A stretch of DNA of 64,000 nt from Streptomyces viridochromogenes DSM 40736 (GTDB taxonomy: Bacteria; Actinomycetota; Actinomycetes; Streptomycetales; Streptomycetaceae): positions 3,362,324 through 3,426,323 of the forward strand of contig NZ_GG657757.1 of NCBI RefSeq assembly GCF_000158955.1. The letters are read 5' to 3'. A program made the translations under genes and the position numbers. Numbering within the stretch: position 1 is the first letter of the stretch; each line of letters starts with the position of its first letter. The notes under the pieces were generated by a model. That model made no database searches, was not told the DNA's origin, and saw only the letters and a program-made list of their open reading frames with translations. This document shows positions 1-11,079 of the stretch, in pieces.

Positions 1-1150
1 CGTGGGCGACGACCCCGATGGTGAGCCGGTACTTGTCGGCGATCCGGTCGACCCCTGCGAGCATCTCGGCGAGCCGGGAGCGGGGCACGCACACGTCGTC
101 GATCATCGTCACGCCCTTGACCTTCTCCAGCGCGGTGAGCGACAGCCGCCGGGCCTGGAGGAGCAGTTCGGACTCGGCGGCGTCGTCGGCCGGTACCACC
201 TGGGTGGCCCCGGCGGCCTCGCACAGCGCGCCGACGGCGGCGAGGTCGGCGGCCGGGTCGGTGCTGTCGAACGCGGCGAGCAGCAGCGCCTCGGTGCTCT
301 CCGGGAGGCCCATCTGCGCCAGGTCGTTGACGGCCTTGACCGTCGTACGGTCCATGAGTTCGAGGAGTGACGGGACGTGGCCGCCCTCCATGACGCGGCA
401 CACGGCGTCGCAGGCGGCGGCCCCGGAGGCGAACTCGGCGGCCAGCACCAGCTGCTGGGGCGGCTTGGGACGCAGACCGAGCACGGCCCGTACGACGATG
501 CCGAGCGAGCCCTCGGAGCCGACGAACAGGCGGGTCAGGTCGTACCCGGCGACGCCCTTGGCGGTGCGGCGGCCGGTGGACATGAGACGGCCGTCGGCCA
601 GCACCACGTCCAGCCCGAGGACGTATTCGGCGGTCACCCCGTACTTCACGCAGCACAGGCCGCCCGAGGCGGTGCCGATGTTGCCGCCGATGGTGCACAT
701 CTCCCAGCTGGAGGGGTCCGGCGGGTAGTACAGGCCGTGTTCGCCGACGGCCCGGGAGAGGGCGGCGTTGATCACGCCGGGCTCGACGACGGCGATGCGG
801 TCGACCGGGCTGATCTCCAGGATCCGGTCCATCTTCGTCAGGGAGAGCACGACGCAGCCCTCGGAGGCGTTCGCCGCGCCGGACAGGCCGGTGCGGGCGC
901 CCTGCGGGACGACCGGGACGCGCAGGGCGGTGGCGGTGCGCATCACGTGCTGGACCTGTTCGACCGTGCGGGGCAGCACGACGACGGCCGGGGTGCCGGC
1001 CGGGCAGAAGCTCGCCATGTCGTTGGCGTAGGAGGCGGTGACGTCCGGGTCGGTGAGGACCGCCTCGGCGGGAAGGCCGCTGAGCAGGAGGTCGATCAGG
1101 CTGCCGGTCGTTTCGGTGTCCTCGGAGCTGCGCGCTTCGATACGGCTCAT
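1..1150 (-). CDS. FAD-linked oxidase, GlcD-like (C-terminus off the window)
   Basis: The gene starts at the ATG at 1150 and runs off the left edge, leaving about 383 residues. It reads as a GlcD/D-lactate dehydrogenase-type flavoprotein: an N-terminal FAD-binding (FAD_binding_4) domain with PQGARTGLSGAANASEG and TIGGNIGTASGGLCCVKYG, then GVAGYDLTRLFVGSEGSLG, then the start of the FAD-oxidase C domain. Such enzymes oxidise 2-hydroxy acids (glycolate, D-lactate, D-2-hydroxyglutarate) and pass electrons to the respiratory chain or another acceptor; the substrate cannot be told from this fragment. It is divergent from the TPR gene at 1240, separated by 89 bp. Confidence 0.85.
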   Translation of the reverse strand, partial: MSRIEARSSEDTETTGSLIDLLLSGLPAEAVLTDPDVTASYANDMASFCPAGTPAVVVLPRTVEQVQHVMRTATALRVPVVPQGARTGLSGAANASEGCVVLSLTKMDRILEISPVDRIAVVEPGVINAALSRAVGEHGLYYPPDPSSWEMCTIGGNIGTASGGLCCVKYGVTAEYVLGLDVVLADGRLMSTGRRTAKGVAGYDLTRLFVGSEGSLGIVVRAVLGLRPKPPQQLVLAAEFASGAAACDAVCRVMEGGHVPSLLELMDRTTVKAVNDLAQMGLPESTEALLLAAFDSTDPAADLAAVGALCEAAGATQVVPADDAAESELLLQARRLSLTALEKVKGVTMIDDVCVPRSRLAEMLAGVDRIADKYRLTIGVVAH

Positions 1151-1239
1151 GATCACAGGTTCGCACCCGGGGCCATCGGTGTGAACCCCGTCGGCGGCAC
1201 CCTTCGTCTGCCCGGGTGTGGTCGTCGTACTGACGCACA

Positions 1240-2688
1240 GTGAGCGTCATGGAGAACCAGCAGGAGGGCCCGGACCGGCAGGTGCTCTGGCGTTCACGGC
1301 CGCGCTTTCGCGGGTCGCGGGTGGTGCTCGCCGCCGTCGCGGGGTGCGCCGTGCTCGGCGGGGTGCTGGTGCTGGTGCTGCCGGGGGAACGACGGCCCGA
1401 GCCGCCCGCTCCGCCGTCGCCGGGGGCGGTGGCCATGGCGGCGGTCACCACCGGGCTGCCGGCCGCGCTGCCCGACCTGGCTGAGCTGATCGACGAGCGG
1501 GAGAAGCGGCTGCGCAAGCACCCGGGGGACGCCCGGTCCTGGGCGGTGCTCGGGACGGCCTATGTGGAACGGGGGCGGCGGCTGGCTGACCCGGCGTACT
1601 ACCCGCGCGCGGAGAAGGCGCTGCGTACGTCGCTCAGGGCGCGGCCGAAGCGGAACACGGAGGCCGTGGCCGGGCTGGCCGCGCTGGCCAACGCGCGCCG
1701 GGACTTTTCCGCCGCGCGCCGGTGGGGCGAGGCGGCGCTGAAGCTGGAGCCGCGGAAGTGGACGACGTACCCCCTGCTCATCGACGCCTACACCGGGCTC
1801 GGCGAGCACGAGTCGGCCGAACGGATGCTGGACCGGCTGACGGAGCTGCGCTCGGGACCGGCCGTGCTGGCCCGGGCGGCGGCCGTCTACCGGGACCGCG
1901 GCCGGCCTGAGGACGCCGCGGCCTCGCTGGCGGACGCGGCCGCGGGCGCGCGGACCCCGGCCGAACGGGCCGCCTACCTGGAGCGGGCCGGGCAGCTGGC
2001 CTGGGAACGCGGGGACCTCCAGGACGCGCTGCGGCACTTCCAGGAGGCGGTGCGCCTCGACCCCGACCAGCGGGCCGCGCAGGCCGGGCAGGGCCGGGCG
2101 CTGGCGGCCCTGGGCCGGACGTCGGAGGCGCTGAACGCCTACCGGGTGGCCCTCGCCAAGCAGCCGTGCCCCCGGTACGCCCTGGAGCTGGGCGAGTTGT
2201 ACGAGTCGCTGGGGATGCCGGAGGCCGCCCTGGTCCAGTACGACCTGCTGCGCGAGCGGGTGCGGCGCGCTGTCGCGGGCGGGGCCGACGAGGAGCTGGT
2301 GCTGGGACAGTTCGAGGCGGACCACGGCGATCCGCGGGCCGCGGTACGGCGGTTGCGCGCGGAGTGGCGCCGGCAGCCCGGGACGGAGGTGGCCGACGCG
2401 CTGGGCTGGGCGCTGCACCGGGCCGGGAAGCACGAGGAGGCGCTGCGGTTCGCGGTGCGGGCGACGGACGAGGAGCACAGTGGCGGGGTGCGCAGCGCGG
2501 TGTACACGTATCACCGCGGCATGATCGAGCGGGAGCTGGAGCGGTACGGGTCGGCCCGGCGGCACCTCGCGGAGGCGCTGCGGATCAACCCGCACTTCTC
2601 GCCCCTGTACGTGCCGGCGGCTCGGGCGGCGACGGAGGCGCTGGGGGAGCCGCCGGACGTGGGGGTGCCGGAGATGGACGAGGACTGA
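1240..2688 (+). CDS. TPR-repeat protein with N-terminal membrane anchor
   Basis: 482 residues from GTG at 1240; an ATG at 1249 (MENQQEG) is an equally possible start, and neither has a clear ribosome binding site. After a short basic N-terminus there is one hydrophobic segment at about residues 25-46 (VVLAAVAGCAVLGGVLVLVL), then a Pro-rich linker, then tetratricopeptide repeats to the C-terminus (for example WAVLGTAYVERG, LRHFQEAVRLDPDQRAA, ARRHLAEALRINPHFSPLY). It probably works as an anchored protein-protein interaction scaffold. The partner is unknown. A 15-bp minisatellite starts 12 bp after the stop. Confidence 0.85.
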   Translation: MSVMENQQEGPDRQVLWRSRPRFRGSRVVLAAVAGCAVLGGVLVLVLPGERRPEPPAPPSPGAVAMAAVTTGLPAALPDLAELIDEREKRLRKHPGDARSWAVLGTAYVERGRRLADPAYYPRAEKALRTSLRARPKRNTEAVAGLAALANARRDFSAARRWGEAALKLEPRKWTTYPLLIDAYTGLGEHESAERMLDRLTELRSGPAVLARAAAVYRDRGRPEDAAASLADAAAGARTPAERAAYLERAGQLAWERGDLQDALRHFQEAVRLDPDQRAAQAGQGRALAALGRTSEALNAYRVALAKQPCPRYALELGELYESLGMPEAALVQYDLLRERVRRAVAGGADEELVLGQFEADHGDPRAAVRRLRAEWRRQPGTEVADALGWALHRAGKHEEALRFAVRATDEEHSGGVRSAVYTYHRGMIERELERYGSARRHLAEALRINPHFSPLYVPAARAATEALGEPPDVGVPEMDED

Positions 2689-2700
2689 ACGACGGGGCCC

Positions 2701-2880
2701 GGAGGGACGGGAGCCGGAGGGACGGGGCCCGGAGGGACGGGGCCCGGAGGGACGGGGCCCGGAGGGACGGGAGCCGGAGGGACGGGAGCCGGAGGGACGA
2801 GGGCCGGAGGGACGAGGGCCGGAGGGACGGGAGCCGGAGGGACGAGGGCCGGAGGGACGAGGGCCGGAGGGACGGGGGCG
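2701..2880. repeat. Minisatellite, 12 tandem copies of a 15-bp unit
   Basis: Twelve consecutive 15-bp units begin exactly at 2701, all ggagggacg followed by a variable hexamer (ggagcc, gggccc or agggcc; the last is ggggcg). A degenerate half unit precedes at 2689-2700. It lies between the convergent ends of the TPR gene and hppD. Because 15 is a multiple of 3, both strands stay open across it in several frames, giving spurious Arg/Asp- and Pro-rich ORFs that I do not regard as genes. Unit variants alternate rather than forming blocks, which suggests repeated slippage or unequal crossover. Confidence 0.95.
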
Positions 2881-2910
2881 TGCGGGTGCCCCGTGACACC
2901 CGCACGCCCC
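2875..2910. terminator. Bidirectional stem-loop terminator between TPR gene and hppD
   Basis: A perfect 14-bp GC-rich inverted repeat (arms 2875-2888 and 2897-2910, loop of 8) sits at the end of the minisatellite, 16 bp beyond the hppD stop. The two genes converge on it, so it can stop transcription from both sides. No long T-tract follows, which is usual for Streptomyces terminators. Confidence 0.75.
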
Positions 2911-2925
2911 GGGCCGGCGATCGGG

Positions 2926-4141
<1,216 letters not shown>

Positions 4142-4195
4142 TACGGCCGTATCACCGGCCCTTCTGTACAGGATGACCACCCCTGGGAGGCTGCT

Positions 4196-4666
4196 GTGGC
4201 GATCGATCATCTGGACGGCCGGATCATCCTGCTGCTGGCCCGGGAGCCGCGGATCGGGGTGCTGGAGATGTCGCGGCGGCTGGGAGTGGCCCGTGGCACG
4301 GCGCAGGCGCGGCTCGACCGGCTTCAGTCGAACGGAGTCATCCGCGGCTTCGGCCCCGAGGTGGACCCGGCGGCGCTCGGCTACCCGGTCACGGCATTCG
4401 CGACGCTCCAGATCCGGCAGGGCCAAGGCGCCGACGTACGGGCCCACTTGGCGACCGTGCCGGAGGTGCTGGAGCTGCACACCACCACGGGCAGCGGGGA
4501 CATGCTGTGCCGTCTCGTGGCCCGCTCGAACGCCGATCTCCAGCGTGTGATCGACCGGGTCGTCGGTTTTGATGGCATCGTCCGGGCCTCCACGGCGATC
4601 GTCATGGAGAACCCCGTTCCGCTGCGGATCATCCCGCTCGTGGAGCAGGCCGCGGAGGAGACCTGA
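4196..4666 (+). CDS. Lrp/AsnC family transcriptional regulator
   Basis: 156 residues from GTG at 4196, preceded by a tgggagg ribosome site at 4184-4190. The N-terminal winged helix (LDGRIILLLAREPRIGVLEM, LGVARGTAQARLDRLQSNGVI) is followed by an AsnC/RAM ligand-binding domain (VLELHTTTGSGDMLCRLVA). Such proteins form octamers that sense amino acids or related small molecules. Its divergent partner is hppD, so an aromatic amino acid or keto-acid signal is plausible (inference). The downstream ABC operon starts 20 bp later and might be read through from this gene. Confidence 0.93.
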   Translation: MAIDHLDGRIILLLAREPRIGVLEMSRRLGVARGTAQARLDRLQSNGVIRGFGPEVDPAALGYPVTAFATLQIRQGQGADVRAHLATVPEVLELHTTTGSGDMLCRLVARSNADLQRVIDRVVGFDGIVRASTAIVMENPVPLRIIPLVEQAAEET

Positions 4667-4685
4667 CGTCTTGGGGTGAGCGCGT

Positions 4686-5325
4686 GTGAACTTCTGGCAG
4701 TACCTGGAGAACCGGCACCAGCAGCTGCTCACGGACGCCTACCAGCACGCGAGCGTGGTCTTCCAGTGCATGGTCGTGGCGACCCTGCTCGGGGTGCTGA
4801 TCGGCGTGGTCACCTACCGCAGCGAGTGGGCCGGGAACCTCGCCACCACGACCACCGCCACCATCCTGACCGTCCCGGCGCTCGCCCTGATCGGTCTGCT
4901 CATCCCGGTCGTGGGGCTGGGCGTGCCGCCCACGGTCATCGCGCTGACGCTGTACGGGCTGCTGCCGGTGGTGCGCAACGCGATCGTCGGGCTGCGCGGG
5001 GTCGACCCGTCGCTGGTGGACGCGGCCGACGGCATCGGCATGTCCCGCCCGGTCCGGCTGCTGCGGGTCGAGCTGCCGCTGGCCTGGCCGCCGATCCTGA
5101 CCGGGATCCGGGTCGCCACCCAGATGCTGATGGGCATCGCGGCCATCGCGGCGTACGCCTCGGGGCCCGGCCTCGGCAACATCATCTTCCGCGGCCTCGC
5201 CTCGCTGGGCAGCGCCAACGCGCTCAACCAGGTCCTCGCGGGCACGCTCGGCATCGTCGTCCTGGCGCTGCTGTTCGACGCCGCGTACGTCCTGATCGGA
5301 CGGCTGACCATCTCCAGGGGGATCC

Positions 5326-5333
<8 letters not shown>
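4686..5333 (+). CDS. Osmoprotectant-type ABC transporter permease (first copy)
   Basis: 215 residues from GTG at 4686. It has the BPD_transp_1 fold with about five to six membrane helices; the coupling motif RNAIVGLRGVDPSLVDAADG precedes GMSRPVRLLRVELPLAWPPI, typical of the OpuC/YehW-type permeases for glycine betaine, carnitine or choline. The last 8 bp overlap the ATPase gene, so the two are translationally coupled. It pairs with the second permease at 6582 to form a heterodimeric channel. Confidence 0.92.
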
Positions 5334-6581
<1,248 letters not shown>

Positions 6582-6585
<4 letters not shown>

Positions 6586-7427
6586 CCGCTCCCGAGGCGG
6601 AGCGGGCCGCCCCCGAGCCGGCCGCCCCCGAGCCGGTCGTCACCGAGCAGGCCGTCCCCGAGCCGGCCGCGCGGGCGCCCCGGACCGCGCCCGTGCCTCG
6701 CATCAGCCGGCAGAAGCTGACCCTGCTGCCCGTCGCCCTGGCGGCGGTGCTGCTCGCCACCTGGCTCTGGTTCCGGCAGGCCGACCTGGACGCGCTCACG
6801 CGGAACGCCCTGTCCGGCGGCCAGGTCTCCAAGGCGTTGTGGCAGCACATCCAACTGACCGCGATCTCCACGTTCTTCGTGCTGATCATCGCGATCCCGC
6901 TGGGCATCCTGCTCACGCGCGAGACGTTCCGCAAAGCCACCCCGGTGGCGATGGCGTTCGCCAACACGGGCCAGGCGACCCCGGCGATCGGCCTCCTGGC
7001 ACTCCTCGTCATCTGGCTGGGCATCGGCCGCAGAGCCGCCCTGATCGGCATGATCATCTACGCCATCCTGCCGGTGCTGTCGAACACGATCACCGGCCTG
7101 AAGGCGAACGACCCGACCCTGCTGGAGGCGGGGCGGGGCATCGGCATGTCCCCGATGGGCGTGCTGACCCGGGTCGAACTCCCGCTCGCCGTCCCCCTGA
7201 TCCTCGCGGGCGTGCGCACGGCCCTCGTCCTGAACGTCGGTACGGCGACCCTGGCGGTCTTCGGCGGGGGCGGCGGCCTCGGCGTGCTGATCACGACCGG
7301 GATCACCAACCAGCGGATGCCGGTGCTGGTACTGGGCTCGGTCCTCACGGTCGCCCTCGCGCTGCTGGTCGACTGGCTGGCCTCGCTCGCGGAGCTGCTG
7401 CTGCGGCCACGGGGGCTGCAGCCGTGA
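6582..7427 (+). CDS. Osmoprotectant-type ABC transporter permease (second copy)
   Basis: 281 residues from GTG at 6582, coupled to the ATPase gene by a 4-bp overlap. The first 45 residues are a Pro/Ala/Glu-rich cytoplasmic leader (APEPAAPEPVVTEQAVPEPA) absent from the first permease. Then follow about six membrane helices and the same coupling region (NTITGLKANDPTLLEAGRG, GMSPMGVLTRVELPLAVPL). It forms the membrane channel with the permease at 4686. Confidence 0.93.
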
Positions 7428-8389
7428 GGGGGCGTCCGGTGCTGGTCGCTCTGTCGTTGCTGGCGGCGGCTTCCGGCTGCGGTCTGACCAGCGGCTCCCC
7501 CGTGAGCGACGATGTGCAGCCGGGCTCGATCGGCCGGGGCGAACCGCTGAAGGGCGCGCATCTGACGGTGACGTCGAAGTCCTTCACCGAGCAGCTGATC
7601 CTCGGCTCGATCATGGGCATCGCGTTCGAGGCGGCCGGTGCGGACGTGATCGACCGCACCGGCATCCAGGGCTCCATCGGCAGCCGGGAAGCCGTCCGGA
7701 AGGGCGACGCCGACGCCGGGTACGAGTACACGGGCACGGCCTGGATCACGTACCTCGGGCACAGCAAGCCCGTCGTCGATCCGCGCGAGCAGTGGGAGGC
7801 GGTGCGCGAGGAGGACGCGGCGAACGGCCTGACCTGGCTGCCGCCATCGTCCCTCGACAACACGTACGCCCTGGCGATGAACCAGGAGAACGCGAAGAAG
7901 TACGGCACGAAGACCATGTCGGAGGTGGCGAAGCTGGCGAAGTCCGACCCGGGGGCCGTGCGGCTGTGCGTGGAGGTCGAGTTCGCGAACCGGGCCGACG
8001 GGTTGCCGGGCATGCAGAAGGCGTACGGGATGGATCTGCCGGCGCGGAACATCACGTCGATGAACACGGGGATCATCTACACCCAGACCGCGAAGGGCCG
8101 CTGCACGTACGGGGAGGTGTTCACGACCGACGGGCGCATCAAGTCGATGAACCTGGTGGTGATGGACGACGACAAGAAGTTCTTCCCCAACTACAACGCG
8201 GCGCCGATGATCCACACGAAGACGCTGAAGGAGTGGCCGGCCATCGCCGATGTCCTGAATCCGGTGACGGCGAGGCTGAACAACACGCTGGCGCAGGAGC
8301 TCAACGCGAAGGTGGATGTGGAGGGAGAGGATCCGCATCAGGTGGCGTTGGACTGGATGGTGAGGGAGGGGTTTGTCAGGGAGGGGTGA
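7424..8389 (+). CDS. Osmoprotectant ABC transporter substrate-binding lipoprotein
   Basis: 321 residues from GTG at 7424, overlapping the previous stop by 4 bp. The signal peptide ends in a lipobox LAAASGC, so the mature protein would be lipid-anchored outside the membrane. The OpuAC-type domain starts with LTVTSKSFTEQLILGSIMG and includes DADAGYEYTGTAWITYLGH, characteristic of glycine betaine/choline/carnitine binding proteins of the OpuC type. It completes a four-gene importer (permease, ATPase, permease, binding protein) probably used in osmoprotection. Which quaternary amine is bound cannot be read from sequence. Confidence 0.95.
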   Translation: MRGRPVLVALSLLAAASGCGLTSGSPVSDDVQPGSIGRGEPLKGAHLTVTSKSFTEQLILGSIMGIAFEAAGADVIDRTGIQGSIGSREAVRKGDADAGYEYTGTAWITYLGHSKPVVDPREQWEAVREEDAANGLTWLPPSSLDNTYALAMNQENAKKYGTKTMSEVAKLAKSDPGAVRLCVEVEFANRADGLPGMQKAYGMDLPARNITSMNTGIIYTQTAKGRCTYGEVFTTDGRIKSMNLVVMDDDKKFFPNYNAAPMIHTKTLKEWPAIADVLNPVTARLNNTLAQELNAKVDVEGEDPHQVALDWMVREGFVREG

Positions 8390-8390
8390 C

Positions 8391-8438
8391 TTGCAAAGAA
8401 ACCCTTGCAAGGATTCCTTTGCAAGGATAGCTTTGCAT
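8391..8438. promoter_or_regulatory. Operator-like array of four TTGCAW cores at 14-bp spacing
   Basis: The cores start at 8391 (ttgcaa), 8405 (ttgcaa), 8419 (ttgcaa) and 8433 (ttgcat), each exactly 14 bp from the last, in the 50 bp between the ABC operon stop and the ATG at 8440. The second core is the centre of a perfect 10-bp palindrome ccttgcaagg (8403-8412 region). The aagga at 8423-8427, within the third repeat, is also the only ribosome-site-like sequence for the regulator gene. A repressor bound here would block both transcription and ribosome loading, fitting autoregulation by the downstream gene. Confidence 0.65.
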
Positions 8439-8439
8439 C

Positions 8440-9024
8440 ATGCCCGAATCCCAGAACCCACAGGTGCGGCAGCTCGATGCCCGATCCCTGCGCGGGCTCG
8501 CGCACCCCCTGCGGATGCAGTTGCTGGACGCCCTGCGCTTCGGCGGCCCGGCCACCGCCTCGCAACTGGCCGCCAAGCTGGGCGAGTCCAGCGGCGCGAC
8601 CAGCTACCACCTGCGCCAACTCGCGGAGTACGGCTTCGTCGAGGACGCCCCCGAGCGGGGGAAGGGGCGGGAGCGGTGGTGGAAGGCCATCCATCACGGC
8701 CTCCGCTTCGACGACGCCCTGCTCACCGACTCCGACCCGGCCGTACGCGGGGCAGCGGACCTCTATCTGCACGAGATCGCCACCACGCAGACCAGGGACC
8801 TGTCGACCTGGCTGGGCAACCGCGGCTCATGGCCCGAGGAGTGGAGCCGCGCCTGGGACATGAGCAGCGCGACGCTGCGACTGACGCCCGAACTGACGCA
8901 GGAACTCGTCGAGAAGATGCACGCGCTCGTCGAGAGCTACCGCGACCGCGCGGCCTCCAGGGACACCCCCGGCGCCGAGCAGGTCCGCTTCCACACCCAC
9001 GCCTTCCCGATCAGGACGGACTGA
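8440..9024 (+). CDS. ArsR-like winged-helix transcriptional regulator
   Basis: 194 residues from ATG at 8440. The N-terminal half is an ArsR/HTH_20-type winged helix (LRGLAHPLRMQLLDALRF, ATASQLAAKLGESSGATSYH, LRQLAEYGFVEDAP) with a wing rich in Arg/Lys. The C-terminal half has no metal-binding cysteines; it is helical and rich in Glu and Trp (WLGNRGSWPEEWSRAWDM), like the Streptomyces helix-turn-helix domain proteins of unknown ligand. It lies straight after the ABC operon and its own operator-like array, and is followed 1 bp later by a small coupled gene. Confidence 0.88.
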   Translation: MPESQNPQVRQLDARSLRGLAHPLRMQLLDALRFGGPATASQLAAKLGESSGATSYHLRQLAEYGFVEDAPERGKGRERWWKAIHHGLRFDDALLTDSDPAVRGAADLYLHEIATTQTRDLSTWLGNRGSWPEEWSRAWDMSSATLRLTPELTQELVEKMHALVESYRDRAASRDTPGAEQVRFHTHAFPIRTD

Positions 9025-9025
9025 G

Positions 9026-9199
9026 ATGCACCCCGACATCCACCTCGCCCTGCACCACGCCCGCGCCGCCGAACTCCGCGCCGAGACCGAACCTCGCCCG
9101 GTGGGCCGCCCCGCCCTCCGTACGCGCCTCGGCTGGATCCTCGTAGAGGTCGGCCTGAAGCTCGCCACCCCGCCCGGTCCGGCTGCCACCGCCCACTAA
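9026..9199 (+). CDS. Small coupled protein of unknown function, 57 aa
   Basis: ATG at 9026 follows the regulator stop by one base (TGAGATG), so it is translated by coupling. The product is rich in Ala, Arg and His with one amphipathic stretch (RTRLGWILVEVGLKLA). Similar short genes after this type of regulator occur in Streptomyces as far as I recall, but I know no function. Its stop overlaps the end of the convergent protease gene by 4 bp. Confidence 0.6.
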   Translation: MHPDIHLALHHARAAELRAETEPRPVGRPALRTRLGWILVEVGLKLATPPGPAATAH

Positions 9200-9987
9200 C
9201 AGCGGGGCACGGACCCCTTCCCCGTCTCCAGGGCCACCAGCGAACTCACCGCGCTCTTCAGGTTGGTCACCGGAACCAGCCGCAGCCCCTTCGGCAGCTC
9301 GGCGCGCGCGTCGGTGCACTCCGCCTTCGGGACGAGGAACACCGTCGCGCCGTCCCGCCTGGCGGCCTGGGTCTTGAGGGCGACGCCGCCCACCGCGCCG
9401 ACCTTGCCGTCGGCTTCGATCGTTCCGGTGCCGGCGATGACCCGGCCCCCCGTGAGATCACCGCCCGTGCCGTCGCCGTCGAGCTTGTCGACGATGCCGA
9501 GGGAGAAGAGCAGCCCGGCACTGGGCCCGCCCACGTCGGCGAGCTTCAGGCTGACCTTGACGTCCTTGCCGTCGAGACCGAGATAGCCGAGCGCGGCCTG
9601 CGTCGCCGCGTTCTGCGACTCCTTCATCTGCGCCTCGTTGTGCCGCTCGATCTCCTTGACGCTGTCCCCGCTGGGGTAGAGGGCGTCGCGCGGCATGACG
9701 GCCTCGTCGCTGCGGAACCAGCTGTCGACGACGTCGGGGAACGAGACGCGGGTGTCCGGTGAGGTCGCCACGATGGTCGTCATCCGCAGCTGCCCCCGGG
9801 TGCCCCTGGTCGGCGCACCGGAGATGGTGATCACCGGCGCCCCCTTGTGCTCGCCGAGCACGTTCGCCGTCTCCCCCGGCTGCGCCACCGAGAACGGCAA
9901 CGGCGCGAACACCGCCGTGGCGATCAGGGCCACTACGGGCAGGGCGCAGACGGCGAGGGCCTGGGGACGCGTGAGGCGAGAGAACAC
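9196..9987 (-). CDS. Secreted or membrane-anchored Lon-like (S16) protease, YlbL family
   Basis: 263 residues from GTG at 9987. An N-terminal membrane segment (LAVCALPVVALIATAVFAPL) is followed by a short beta-rich region and a C-terminal Lon proteolytic domain with the Ser-Lys dyad: Ser in GGPSAGLLFSLG and Lys in VGGVALKTQAARRDGA. Many family members carry a PDZ domain between these parts; I cannot recognise a complete one, so this is a short version. It probably acts on the outer face of the membrane. It converges on the small gene at 9026. Confidence 0.85.
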   Translation of the reverse strand: MFSRLTRPQALAVCALPVVALIATAVFAPLPFSVAQPGETANVLGEHKGAPVITISGAPTRGTRGQLRMTTIVATSPDTRVSFPDVVDSWFRSDEAVMPRDALYPSGDSVKEIERHNEAQMKESQNAATQAALGYLGLDGKDVKVSLKLADVGGPSAGLLFSLGIVDKLDGDGTGGDLTGGRVIAGTGTIEADGKVGAVGGVALKTQAARRDGATVFLVPKAECTDARAELPKGLRLVPVTNLKSAVSSLVALETGKGSVPRC

Positions 9988-10063
9988 GGGATCAATCTAA
10001 CGCGGAGGTCGGACCCGTTCCGGTCCAGGTCTCCTGGGGCTCCGGCCGGGAGCTCGGAGGACG

Positions 10064-10705
10064 TCAGCTCAACGCCTCCGCGACCTCCCGTGCCGCCTCG
10101 ACGACCCGCTCCCCCACCCGCTCCGGCACCACGTCCGCCAGCATCACCACACCCACGCTGCCCTCGACGCCGGTCACCCCCAGCAACGGGGCCGCCGCCC
10201 CGCAGGCCCCGGCCTCCAACTCCCCGTGCGTCAGGGTGTAGCCCGGGTCCGCCATCGGGTGCTGCCGGGCCGCGAGTATCGCCTTGCCGGCGGCGCCCCG
10301 GTCCAGCGGGTGCCGGAACCCGGCCCGGTAGGCGACGTGGTAGTCCGTCCAGGTCGGCTCCACCACGGCCACGGCCAGCGCGTCCGCCCCGTCCACCAGC
10401 GTCAGGTGCGCCGTCGCGCCGATGTCCTCGGCGAGCGACCGCAGCGCCGGCATCGCGGCCTCCCGCACCAGGGGGTGGACCTGCCGGCCCAGACGCAGCA
10501 CCCCGAGCCCGACCCGGGCACGTCCGCCCAGGTCACGGCGTATGAGCGCGTGCTGTTCCAGTGTGGCGAGCAACCGGTACACGACGGTCCGGTTCACGCC
10601 CAGCCGGAGGGAGAGCTCGGTCACGGTCAGCCCGTGGTCCGTGTCGGCGAGCAGCTTGAGGACCCGCAGTCCCCGGTCGAGCGTCTGAGAGGTCTCCGCG
10701 GTCAC
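10064..10705 (-). CDS. IclR family transcriptional regulator
   Basis: Start chosen at GTG 10705 (MTAETSQTL) because aaggag lies 7-8 nt upstream; a GTG three codons earlier (10714) would overlap that site. The 213-residue product has the IclR N-terminal winged helix (RGLRVLKLLADTDHGLTVTE, LGVNRTVVYRLLATLEQHAL) and the effector domain (HLTLVDGADALAVAVVEP, HPLDRGAAGKAILAA). No catabolic genes are adjacent, so its target is not evident. A 76-bp gap separates it from the protease gene. Confidence 0.92.
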   Translation of the reverse strand: MTAETSQTLDRGLRVLKLLADTDHGLTVTELSLRLGVNRTVVYRLLATLEQHALIRRDLGGRARVGLGVLRLGRQVHPLVREAAMPALRSLAEDIGATAHLTLVDGADALAVAVVEPTWTDYHVAYRAGFRHPLDRGAAGKAILAARQHPMADPGYTLTHGELEAGACGAAAPLLGVTGVEGSVGVVMLADVVPERVGERVVEAAREVAEALS

Positions 10706-11079
10706 GACGCCCACTCCTTAGTGGTGAGGTCGGCGGCCCTCTGGCGGCGGATGCGTCACCGAGTCCCGTCGGCAACGCGCTTCAGAGGCCGCCGATCGGC
10801 CGGCGGCCCGGCCTGTCCGGACCGCGTCGCTTCACGGCTGCGCTCCGCGGCGGCGCTGCCACGGGGCGTGTGCGTAGCCGGACAGTAGCGAAGGGGGTTC
10901 GCTGAGCGGAAGGCTCCGTCCAGAATCCGGGCACGCGGAGGGGCGTACTGCTGGAATTTGCGGCGGTATGAGCGCCCCCCCCCCCAACACACACAGGGAC
11001 GCGGGGCCCTGCCGATGTGCGGCTCCGCCGCGTGGGCGCGATCAACCACCGACAACCCGCGGACGACACAACAAGCGCG
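10706..11079. other. Intergenic region upstream of the IclR gene, with a C11 tract
   Basis: 374 bp between the IclR start and the helicase stop. I see no credible gene here. It contains an uninterrupted run of 11 C at 10975-10985 followed by acacaca, and otherwise ordinary GC-rich sequence that must carry the IclR promoter. Confidence 0.6.
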
